Shown here: in pieces, positions 32,024-39,426 of the stretch
How the letters are laid out: the number at the start of each line of letters is the position of its first letter
How positions within the stretch are numbered: position 1 is the stretch's first letter
Assembly (NCBI GenBank): GCA_944383325.1
Contig: CALWPC010000027.1
Span: 1 to 64,000, forward strand
Source: an uncultured Lachnospiraceae bacterium
GTDB lineage: Bacteria > Bacillota > Clostridia > Lachnospirales > Lachnospiraceae
DNA length: 64,000 nt
Reading direction: 5' to 3'
Position numbers and translations under genes: made by a program
Notes under the pieces: model-generated
What the model saw: the letters and a program-made list of their open reading frames with translations, nothing else
Database searches by the model: none
What the model was told of the DNA's origin: nothing

Positions 32024-32938
32024 ATGAAATGTAAAGTATGTGGTGCTGAAAGTGGCAAATATCCTTTATGCAAAGAATGTAATAAAAAAAGAGAAATGGG
32101 AGAGATTATAAAATGTCCGAAATGTCAAAAGTGGCATTCTGTAAATGTATCTTGCATAGAGGATTTGGAAATGAGTGAAGAAAAATTTCGTTATGAGTTA
32201 AAATCTTCTTTGGTGACAAAGAATGAGATGGAATATTTAAATTGCATTAAAGCGGTATTACCTGAAAATTGTTTGGTGCAGGCTCAAGCAAATTTGGCTT
32301 CATTTATTGTGAGAACTGATAACGCAAGATTTCAGAATGAATTATATAGAAATGTTGACTTTCTGATTACAGATACAGCTTATCGGCCGTTAGTAGTAGT
32401 GGAAATCAATGATCAAACGCATTTGACAAAAGAGAGGAGAGAACGGGATAGAAAAGTTGTAAAAATTTGTGAAGAAGCCGGTATACCTATTATTAAATTA
32501 TGGACATCTTATGGAGTAAATCAGGAATACATTAAAAAGAGAATTACAGAAGCTGTTTCTTCATTGCCGATAAAAAGAGTACCTCATTTTATCAAAGAAA
32601 AAGAACCGGAAAAAGAAATGGAAAAAGTTACACAATCTGTTCAAACAACTGTGCCGCAGGCTAGTAAGAAAACAGGATGTTATGTTGCGACTTGTGTGTA
32701 TGGTTCATATGATTGCCCTCAAGTATGGATGTTACGCAGGTTTCGCGATGAAAATTTAAGAAAAAAGTGGTTTGGACGTTTGTTTATAAAGCAATATTAT
32801 GCAGTTAGTCCTATGCTTGTAAAATGGTTTGGGAATAGAAAGTTATTTAAAACAATAGGAAGAAAATGTCTGGATGTGATGATATTACAACTTAAAAAAG
32901 CAGGAATAGAAGACACGCCTTACATAGATTTAGAATGA
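32024..32938 (+). CDS. DUF2726-like protein with zinc ribbon and CFI-box C-terminus
   Basis: A 304-residue protein of mixed architecture. Residues 1-45 contain three Cys pairs (CKVCGAE, CKECNKK, CPKCQK), likely zinc ribbons. The centre (about 50-180) resembles DUF2726/restriction-endonuclease-like folds: NVDFLITD, LVVVEINDQTH and a segment reading RDRKVVKICEEAGIPIIKLW. The C-terminus (about 220-290) matches the CFI-box module: CYVATCVYGSYDCPQVWMLRRFRD...WFGRLFIKQYYAVSP. AGAGG precedes ATG 32024. It is AT-rich like the small genes before it and probably horizontally acquired. A nucleic-acid-related role is possible but unproven. Confidence 0.75.
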   Translation: MKCKVCGAESGKYPLCKECNKKREMGEIIKCPKCQKWHSVNVSCIEDLEMSEEKFRYELKSSLVTKNEMEYLNCIKAVLPENCLVQAQANLASFIVRTDNARFQNELYRNVDFLITDTAYRPLVVVEINDQTHLTKERRERDRKVVKICEEAGIPIIKLWTSYGVNQEYIKKRITEAVSSLPIKRVPHFIKEKEPEKEMEKVTQSVQTTVPQASKKTGCYVATCVYGSYDCPQVWMLRRFRDENLRKKWFGRLFIKQYYAVSPMLVKWFGNRKLFKTIGRKCLDVMILQLKKAGIEDTPYIDLE

Positions 32939-33010
32939 TCTGGTAATAGATGAACAATATAGATGGATTATACATATACGTGGTATATAAATAATAGGGT
33001 TGAAAGTATA

Positions 33011-33036
33011 GGGGCTATCGGGAAATAGATAGCCCC
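33011..33036. terminator. Hairpin between convergent genes
   Basis: GGGGCTATC and GATAGCCCC form a perfect 9-bp stem with an eight-base loop between the CFI-box gene and the minus-strand transporter. T-tracts are weak on both sides, but the position fits a shared terminator. Confidence 0.65.
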
Positions 33037-33049
33037 CAATTTGTGATTG

Positions 33050-34453
33050 TTAAAGAAGGCCAAATGCCTGTAGAAGCAGGATGAACAGAAGAATGGGGGC
33101 GATCACTTTAATGATGGCAGTATACAGAGATTTGCGGCCAAACTTGCTGCCGTCCTTTGTGACCTCGTCTATGATGGTCTTCGGCTTGACAATCCATCCG
33201 ATCAGGATACAGGTCACAAGCGCAACTAACGGCATCGTGATGCTATTGCTGATGTAATCCAGAATATCCAGAATCTGGCCTGTGGTTCCATTGGGAAGAT
33301 CATATTCGAAATACAGGACATTGTAGCCAAGGCAGACTATGATACCAACGATCAGGGCATAAGCAGTGGTAATCGTCGCGCTTTTCTTTCTTGATAATTT
33401 CCACTTGTCCATCATGCCAGATACGATGGCTTCCATGACAGAAACCGAAGAGGTGACCGCCGCGAAGGTAACCATCAAAAAGAAGAGCGCGCCGATAAAC
33501 GTACCGATTCCACCCATGGCGTCAAATACCTTTGGCAGAGATACGAACATCAATCCCGGCCCTTCGGACATGCTGTCCAGTCCCATAAACGTAAAGACGG
33601 CAGGAATAATCATCATGCCGGCAAGCAAAGCAACCAACGTGTCAAAGAATTCAATCTGATTGATGGACCGCATCAGGTTGGTATCGTCCTTTACGTAGGA
33701 TCCATAGGTGACCATGATTCCCATAGAAACGCTGATGGAAAAGAACAGCTGGCCGACAGCATCCAGAAGAAGCAGGAAGAATCCTTTTACGGTCATCCCC
33801 TGAAAATCGGGAACCAGATACATTTTCAACCCCTGCAGACCGGTTCTTGTTACGCCCTGGGCGTCGGTGGCATTCAGGGTCAGTGAAAACAGAGAAATGC
33901 CGATAACCAACAGAATCAAAATCGGCATAAGGATTTTGCTGAATTTTTCAATACCCTTTTCCACACCGCTGAACACAACAAAAGCAGTCATGCCAAGAAA
34001 AATAACCATCCAGATGACAGGGGACCACTGGCTCGTAATAAAGCTAGTAAAATAGCCGTCCCCGGCAGCGCCGGAGCAGTTTCCGGTAAGAAAGGAAAAC
34101 AGATATTTCAACACCCATCCGCCAATTGTACAATAGTAAGGCAAAATAATAATGGGAACCACCCAAGCCATAAATCCAAGACCGGCAAATTTTTTATGGA
34201 TGAGTCCATAGGCGGTCAGAGGACCCTGACGCGTCTTTCGGCCAATAGCGATTTCCGTAGTCAGAAGAGTAAATCCAAAGGTCAGGGCCAAAATGATATA
34301 GACAAAAATAAAAGTTCCGCCGCCGTTTTTGGCTGCCAGATAGGGAAAACGCCAGATATTGCCAAGACCTACTGCGCTTCCGGCAGCCGCCATAACAAAA
34401 CCGACAGAACCGGTAAAGCTGCTTCGTTTGTGTTTAGAGTTTGCTGTACCCAT
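33050..34453 (-). CDS. Sodium-dependent transporter, neurotransmitter:sodium symporter family
   Basis: A membrane protein of 467 residues with 11-12 helices. The N-terminus carries the family signature FVMAAAGSAVGLGNIWRFPY, which shapes the sodium and substrate site, followed by NGGGTFIFVYI. Bacterial members take up amino acids such as tryptophan, tyrosine or leucine. The substrate cannot be fixed here, although a tryptophan-controlled importer lies nearby. AGGAA precedes ATG 34453. It is a single gene with its own promoter. Confidence 0.92.
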   Translation of the reverse strand: MGTANSKHKRSSFTGSVGFVMAAAGSAVGLGNIWRFPYLAAKNGGGTFIFVYIILALTFGFTLLTTEIAIGRKTRQGPLTAYGLIHKKFAGLGFMAWVVPIIILPYYCTIGGWVLKYLFSFLTGNCSGAAGDGYFTSFITSQWSPVIWMVIFLGMTAFVVFSGVEKGIEKFSKILMPILILLVIGISLFSLTLNATDAQGVTRTGLQGLKMYLVPDFQGMTVKGFFLLLLDAVGQLFFSISVSMGIMVTYGSYVKDDTNLMRSINQIEFFDTLVALLAGMMIIPAVFTFMGLDSMSEGPGLMFVSLPKVFDAMGGIGTFIGALFFLMVTFAAVTSSVSVMEAIVSGMMDKWKLSRKKSATITTAYALIVGIIVCLGYNVLYFEYDLPNGTTGQILDILDYISNSITMPLVALVTCILIGWIVKPKTIIDEVTKDGSKFGRKSLYTAIIKVIAPILLFILLLQAFGLL

Positions 34454-34554
34454 ATAAATTTCCTCACATTCTTTTCGTACTCCTTAGCCCGCCCGGGACT
34501 ATTCTTATGATTGTCCTGCGCTTTTTGCTGTCCGCTGAGACTGGCTTTTACAGT

Positions 34555-34583
34555 ATTATACAGGGAAAGACCGAGTGGAACAA
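34555..34583 (-). promoter_or_regulatory. Promoter of the sodium symporter gene
   Basis: On the minus strand: TTGTTC (34583-34578), 17-base spacer, TATAAT (34560-34555). The gap 34454-34786 contains no convincing gene, only this promoter and the one facing the other way at 34714. Confidence 0.6.
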
Positions 34584-34713
34584 GTAAAATAACCGAATCT
34601 GTTTATTTTTACTTGCGAAAGCAGAAAATACAATGTAGGTTGGGTTATTGTTTAAGTAATGTTGGTAAATTTCTCGAATTATTATATAATTTAAATGTTT
34701 TTTTGAAATTGTG

Positions 34714-34742
34714 TTGATTAAAAGGAGAAAGTGCCGTATAAT
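34714..34742 (+). promoter_or_regulatory. Promoter of the tandem membrane-protein genes
   Basis: TTGATT (34714-34719), 17-base spacer, perfect TATAAT (34737-34742), about 45 bases before the ATG at 34787. Confidence 0.68.
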
Positions 34743-34786
34743 TAAGAAAAGTTGTCAGGGAAGGGCTTTGAAGGGGGAGAAAAGTA

Positions 34787-35467
34787 ATGAAATTAAAAAC
34801 AATGTGTCTGCTGATGATTGCAGGGCTGCTGCTCATCGTGGATATACCGGTTTACTGGAGAGAGGTAGTAGTGTTTCGAAGCATGCCCTATATGTGGATA
34901 AATGGTCTTGTTCGCGTAATCGGCGCTGTTTTGCTGCTTGTTTTTTGTACACAGGCTGTTCAGCTCATGAAGAGCCGTTATATGAAAGTGGCCAGGAATT
35001 GTGTAGCCGGTATTTTGACTTACTATATTGTTTACACAATTCTGTGTTTTTTGTTGGAAGTGGTGCAAATTCAGCCGTTCGTAGAGCTGTATCCGCTTGT
35101 ATATGGACACATGTATGCCTTGCGATCCAATCTTTCCATTTTAGAAGATATTACGAATCTGATTGCAGTCGGTATTGATATTTTGCAGTTTGTCATGATT
35201 TGTTTTCTGTTATCCGCAGGGGTCGAGTGCGGCGGACAGCGTCATGGCTTTCAGGTGCTCAGGCGTTGTTATATAATCGTATGGATATTGTACTATGTGG
35301 GATTCAATATCCTGTTTATGCAATATGTCGGACTTGAGCATTATTGGAGTTTGATCGTGTGGTTTTTACTGCCGTATGCGTTGAATCTGGGTGTCGGTAT
35401 TGCGGCTGTACGGTTTCTTCGCCAGAGGAAAACGTATACGACATTTGCAGATCTTACCAGTTTGTAA
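34787..35467 (+). CDS. Membrane protein of unknown function, first of a tandem pair
   Basis: A 226-residue hydrophobic protein with about five to six predicted helices. GGGGGAG precedes the ATG. It is clearly paralogous to the next gene: both share MCLLM.GLLL, a PYMW.NGLVR.IGAVLL block, RYMK.ARNC, YYIVYTILCF, and CFLLSAG.E....H.FQVLRRCY. No catalytic or transport motif is recognised. It may be an integral membrane protein of the DUF2975 sort, but that is a guess. Confidence 0.72.
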   Translation: MKLKTMCLLMIAGLLLIVDIPVYWREVVVFRSMPYMWINGLVRVIGAVLLLVFCTQAVQLMKSRYMKVARNCVAGILTYYIVYTILCFLLEVVQIQPFVELYPLVYGHMYALRSNLSILEDITNLIAVGIDILQFVMICFLLSAGVECGGQRHGFQVLRRCYIIVWILYYVGFNILFMQYVGLEHYWSLIVWFLLPYALNLGVGIAAVRFLRQRKTYTTFADLTSL

Positions 35468-35539
35468 GTTGACGGTTTGCGTTTGGCAGCAGACACATGC
35501 ACTGTTGTAGCTGTGATGAAAAATAAAAGGGGAAGTGTT

Positions 35540-36205
35540 ATGAAATCAAAAAGAATGTGCTTGTTAATGATGATCGGCCTGCTGCTCGTCATTGATGTAC
35601 CTGCATACAGCAGGGGGTGGGTGGCGTTCCGTGATCTGCCCTATATGTGGATGAATGGTCTTGTTCGCGCAATCGGCGCCGTTTTATTATTTGTTTTTTG
35701 TACATATGCCATTCAGCTCACGCAGAATCGCTATATGAAATGGGCCAGGAATTGTATAGCGGTTCTTCTGGTGTACTATATTGTTTATACAATTTTGTGT
35801 TTTATGTTGGAAGTCATTCAGATTCCGCTGTTTGTAGAGATTTATACGCCGGTTGTTCAGAACGCAGGGGGCGGGGTGTTTGTTCCTCACCTGGAGCTTA
35901 GGGCTTTGCTGATGGACCTTGCAGTCATTGTGGGCATCGGCATGGATATTTTGCAGTTGGTGATGGTGTGTTTCCTGTTATCGGCAGGAATAGAGTGGGG
36001 CAGACAGCCGCATCAATTCCAAGTGCTGAGAAGATGCTATTTGATCGGATGGATTCTGATCTATGCAGGACTTTATTTTATCGGAATGTATGGCGGCAGC
36101 CTTTCCGAGGGCGTGAGTGTATGCTTTTTGCTGCCGCATGTGCTCAATCTTTGTACAGGGATTTCGGCTGTACGGCTTTTTCGTTTCGAGACAGTTCGTT
36201 CTTGA
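35540..36205 (+). CDS. Membrane protein of unknown function, second of a tandem pair
   Basis: A 221-residue paralog of the preceding gene with the same helix pattern. The start at 35540 has AAGGGGAAG upstream; the longer frame from 35477 adds an unlikely soluble extension. The main difference is the loop after EVIQIPLFVEIY, where this copy has a Gly-rich insertion (NAGGGVF). The pair arose by tandem duplication and probably shares one transcript. The function is unknown. Confidence 0.72.
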   Translation: MKSKRMCLLMMIGLLLVIDVPAYSRGWVAFRDLPYMWMNGLVRAIGAVLLFVFCTYAIQLTQNRYMKWARNCIAVLLVYYIVYTILCFMLEVIQIPLFVEIYTPVVQNAGGGVFVPHLELRALLMDLAVIVGIGMDILQLVMVCFLLSAGIEWGRQPHQFQVLRRCYLIGWILIYAGLYFIGMYGGSLSEGVSVCFLLPHVLNLCTGISAVRLFRFETVRS

Positions 36206-36230
36206 CAAATATGGATTTTCAGAGTATAGT
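36202..36230 (+). promoter_or_regulatory. Promoter of the T-box leader and trpXYZ
   Basis: Perfect TTGACA (36202-36207), 17-base spacer, TATAGT (36225-36230). The -35 box overlaps the stop codon of the upstream membrane-protein gene. A small perfect hairpin (GTACTG/CAGTAC, 36250-36265) lies at the start of the leader. Confidence 0.82.
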
Positions 36231-36287
36231 TTATGTAATTAGTCGTGCTGTACTGCGTACAGTACGGTATCTGCATAGTGTGTAAAA

Positions 36288-36550
36288 CCGATGAGAAAGA
36301 CAAGTAGGCATGGAATCTTTTTCAGAGAGCCGCCGGCGGTGGGAGTGCGGCAAAGAGGAAACTGCTGAATGGACTTTTGAGGGCGGCCTGAAATCGGATG
36401 AGAGTAGGAGCCGACGGAAGTTACGGAGCCGTTACCAGTCCGTACCGTATGATTGTACGGAGATAAGTGGACAGTCGTCAATTTGAGTGGCACCGCGATA
36501 ATAACCTGTTTATTACCGTCTCAAGCATTTGCTTGAGGCGGATTTTTTTA
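36288..36550 (+). promoter_or_regulatory. T-box riboswitch, tryptophan specific (UGG specifier)
   Basis: This leader senses uncharged tRNA and controls read-through into the downstream importer. Stem I opens with CCGATGAGAAAGAC and closes with ATCGG near 36397. The distal AGAGAGCC and GGCGGTGG region is present. The specifier loop reads GAATGGAC, with codon TGG (Trp) at 36370-36372 followed by a purine. The T-box core GAGTGGCACCGCG is at 36485-36497, and a terminator (CGTCTCAAGC/GCTTGAGGCG plus seven T) ends near 36549. The codon agrees with the trpX-like gene that follows. Confidence 0.92.
36517..36549 (+). terminator. T-box terminator
   Basis: CGTCTCAAGC (36517-36526) pairs with GCTTGAGGCG (36531-36540) with one G-T pair, then a run of T. 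It is the regulated terminator of the T-box; binding of uncharged tRNA-Trp should favour the alternative antiterminator. Confidence 0.88.
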
Positions 36551-36563
36551 AGGAGGAACTCAT

Positions 36564-37649
36564 ATGAAAAAAAGAATCATTGCAATGGCGCTGACGCTCT
36601 GTATGGGAGCGGTCATGTTCGGATGCGGAAATTCAGGATCAGGTTCGACAGCCTCGAAGTCCGAAACGGGAGACGGCGCTAAAGAACAGTCGGCAACGGA
36701 AAGTACATCGGCAGAGAACGCCGAACTGGTGGATGGATCGTTTACAGTTGGGATTGCGCAGTTTGCGGAGCATGGTTCTCTCGATAACTGCCGGGAAGGC
36801 TTTTTGCAGGGATTGGCGGAAGCCGGATTTGTAGAGGGGGAAAATCTGACCGTGTTGTATGATAATGCTCAGGCAGATACCGGAACGGCAAGTACGATCG
36901 CCGGGGATTATGTGTCGCAGAATGTGGATCTGATCTGCGGTATTGCGACGCCGGCGGCGATGGCCGCATATAATTCCTGTATGAACACCGATATTCCGGT
37001 GATTTATACAGCGGTTTCCGATCCGGTGCTCTCGCAGCTGGCAAACGATGACGGAACGCCGGTGGGGAATATCAGCGGAACGTCTGATAAGCTGCCGGTT
37101 ACCGAACAGCTGAAGATGATCCGGGAATTGCTGCCGGATGCGACGAAGATCGGCATTCTCTTTACAACAAGCGAGACCAATTCGGAGAGTACCATTGCCG
37201 AGTATAAAGAGGCGGCCGGTGAATACGGATTTGAAATTGTCGAGAGCGGAATCAGCACGATCGCCGACGTACCGCTTGCAGCTGCAGATTTAGCGTCCAA
37301 GGTGGACTGCATTAACAACCTGACGGACAATACAGTTGTTTCCGCGTTGCAGACGGTGATTGACGCGGCGAATAAAGAAAACATTCCGGTATTTGGCAGT
37401 GAGGTCGAGCAGGTCAAAGCCGGCTGTCTCGCTTCCATGGGACTGGATTATATCGCACTCGGAAAACAGACGGGCGCGATGGCCGCAAAGGTGTTGACTG
37501 GAGAGGCTGAGGCGTCGCAGATGCCGTTTGAGACGATTACAGAGGCAAGTCTGTATGTCAATACCGCGGCAGCGGAAAAAATCGGCATGACACTGGAAGA
37601 GTCTTTTGTAGAAGGTGCGGCGGAAGTATTTGACGAAATTACAGAATAA
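36564..37649 (+). CDS. trpX: Tryptophan ABC transporter substrate-binding lipoprotein TrpX
   Basis: A secreted lipoprotein of 361 residues with signal peptide and lipobox MFGC (Cys21). After a Ser/Thr/Glu-rich tether, the mature domain is of the ABC_sub_bind type: VGIAQFAEHGSLDNCREGFLQG, ATPAAMAAYN, IPVIYTAVSDP, KIGILFTTSE. AAGGAGG precedes ATG 36564. The Trp T-box upstream and the permease and ATPase genes downstream match the TrpXYZ system known in streptococci and other Firmicutes. Tryptophan as ligand rests on the T-box codon and family, not on binding-site residues. Confidence 0.87.
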   Translation: MKKRIIAMALTLCMGAVMFGCGNSGSGSTASKSETGDGAKEQSATESTSAENAELVDGSFTVGIAQFAEHGSLDNCREGFLQGLAEAGFVEGENLTVLYDNAQADTGTASTIAGDYVSQNVDLICGIATPAAMAAYNSCMNTDIPVIYTAVSDPVLSQLANDDGTPVGNISGTSDKLPVTEQLKMIRELLPDATKIGILFTTSETNSESTIAEYKEAAGEYGFEIVESGISTIADVPLAAADLASKVDCINNLTDNTVVSALQTVIDAANKENIPVFGSEVEQVKAGCLASMGLDYIALGKQTGAMAAKVLTGEAEASQMPFETITEASLYVNTAAAEKIGMTLEESFVEGAAEVFDEITE

Positions 37650-37674
37650 AAACACTAGAACAGGAGAATGAGCG

Positions 37675-38556
37675 GTGACTTTAGTACTCAGTGTTTTGGA
37701 ACAGGGCATGATCTATGCGATTATGGCTCTCGGCGTTTATATTACCTATAAGATTCTGGACTTTCCCGATCTGACGGTGGACGGGAGTTTTCCGCTCGGA
37801 GCGGCGATCACTGCGATTTTGATCAGCAAAGGAGTGAATCCGTTCCTTACGCTGCCGATCTGCTTTGTGGCGGGAGGAGTTATCGGAATTTTGACCGGTA
37901 TTATTCACGTCAAACTAAGAGTGAGAGATCTGTTGTCAGGGATTATTATGATGACGGCGCTTTATACAGTCAATCTCCGCATCGCGGGGAGGGCCAATGT
38001 GCCGTTTTATTCGGCAGATACGATTTTTGACAATGCGTTTATTAATGCAGTGATTCCGGAATCTCTGGCGCAGTATCGTCCGGTGATTGTCATTTTTGTG
38101 CTGACGCTTCTTATGAAATATATACTGGATTGGTATCTGCGCACAAAGTCCGGTATGCTGCTTCGGGCAGTCGGGGACAATCCGACGCTTATCACGTCGC
38201 TTGGCATTGACAAAGGGTTTGTGAAAATCGTAGGCCTGGCGCTTGCAAATGCGCTTGTTACACTGAGCGGATGTATTTTCGCGCAGCAGCAGCGTTTCTT
38301 TGACGCTTCATTCGGAACGGGTACTGTGGTTATTGGACTGGCGAGCGTCATTATCGGAACGAGTCTGTTTAAGAAGGTTACTTTTGTCCGTGTGACTTCC
38401 AGTGTGGTGATCGGATCACTGCTTTATAAGGGCTGCGTGGCTCTTGCAATTCGGTTCGGAATGCAGTCCAGTGATATGAAACTGGTTACGGCCGTGCTGT
38501 TTTTGATTATTCTGGTAGTCAGCATGGACAGAAAGAAGGTGTCCGCCGATGCTTGA
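37675..38556 (+). CDS. trpY: Tryptophan ABC transporter permease TrpY
   Basis: A permease of 293 residues with eight or so hydrophobic helices in the branched-chain amino acid permease family (GVYITYKILDFPDLTVDGSFPLGAA, LLRAVGDNPTL, LANALVTLSGCIFAQQQ). A GTG start at 37675 has AGGAG eight bases upstream. It overlaps trpZ by eight bases. Part of the T-box-controlled trpXYZ operon. Confidence 0.87.
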   Translation: MTLVLSVLEQGMIYAIMALGVYITYKILDFPDLTVDGSFPLGAAITAILISKGVNPFLTLPICFVAGGVIGILTGIIHVKLRVRDLLSGIIMMTALYTVNLRIAGRANVPFYSADTIFDNAFINAVIPESLAQYRPVIVIFVLTLLMKYILDWYLRTKSGMLLRAVGDNPTLITSLGIDKGFVKIVGLALANALVTLSGCIFAQQQRFFDASFGTGTVVIGLASVIIGTSLFKKVTFVRVTSSVVIGSLLYKGCVALAIRFGMQSSDMKLVTAVLFLIILVVSMDRKKVSADA

Positions 38557-39322
38557 ATTAAAAGAAATATACAAAACGTATAATCCGGGAACAGTAAGTG
38601 AACATAAACTGTTTGAAGGACTCAGCCTCACGATCGGAGACGGTTCGTTTGTGTCGGTCGTGGGCAGCAACGGGTCAGGCAAGACTTCGCTGTTAAATTT
38701 AATTTGCGGGACGATTCCGGCAGACCGCGGACAGATACTGATCGGCAGTCAGGACATTACGAAGCAAAAAGATTATGTGAGGCACCGGATCGTCGGGCGG
38801 GTTTATCAGGATCCGGCCCGGGGAACATGTCCTTCTATGACGATTCTGGAAAATCTGGCTCTGGCCGATAATAAAGGACGGCATTACAGTCTGGGCCGCT
38901 GTGTCAACCGAAACCGCACCGGGGCATACAGGGAAATGCTTGCGCCGCTAGGGTTGGGGCTAGAGGATAAGCTCCACACCAAAGTTGGTACTTTATCTGG
39001 CGGTCAGCGGCAGGCCCTTGCCATGCTCATGGCGACGATGACGCCGATTGATTTTCTGATTCTCGATGAACATACGGCGGCTTTAGATCCAAAAACGGCG
39101 GAAGTGATTATGGAGCTTACGGATCAGATTGTGCGCGCGAAACAGGTTACTACCATTATGGTGACGCATAATCTCCGCTATGCGGTCAGCTATGGGGACC
39201 GCATTTTGATGATGCACGAGGGGCAGGTGATCCTCGATAAAGAGGGAGAGGAAAAAGAACAGCTCGATACGGATTCTATTATGGATATTTTCAACCGCAT
39301 CAGTGTAGAATGCGGAAATTAA
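38549..39322 (+). CDS. trpZ: Tryptophan ABC transporter ATP-binding protein TrpZ
   Basis: ABC ATPase of 257 residues. Walker A GSNGSGKTS, Q-loop VYQDPARGTCPSMTI, signature LSGGQRQALAMLMA, Walker B DFLILDEHTAALD and switch His in MVTHNLRYA. The Walker B reads DEHTAALD rather than DEPTAALD, a feature of this subfamily. It is translated in overlap with trpY and completes the importer. Confidence 0.9.
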   Translation: MLELKEIYKTYNPGTVSEHKLFEGLSLTIGDGSFVSVVGSNGSGKTSLLNLICGTIPADRGQILIGSQDITKQKDYVRHRIVGRVYQDPARGTCPSMTILENLALADNKGRHYSLGRCVNRNRTGAYREMLAPLGLGLEDKLHTKVGTLSGGQRQALAMLMATMTPIDFLILDEHTAALDPKTAEVIMELTDQIVRAKQVTTIMVTHNLRYAVSYGDRILMMHEGQVILDKEGEEKEQLDTDSIMDIFNRISVECGN

Positions 39323-39426
39323 ATCTGATGAGTGAATTTTAAATCTTTGCGCATACTAATCGTAAAATTCCCCGGCAATGGAAGGAATTTCATGTGCCGG
39401 AAGTATTTTGCAGAGGAGTAAGAGCG

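Noticed and set aside
34511..34717. A 68-codon frame between the symporter and the membrane proteins
   Set aside because: It spans two promoters, has no ribosome site, and its composition resembles noncoding DNA.
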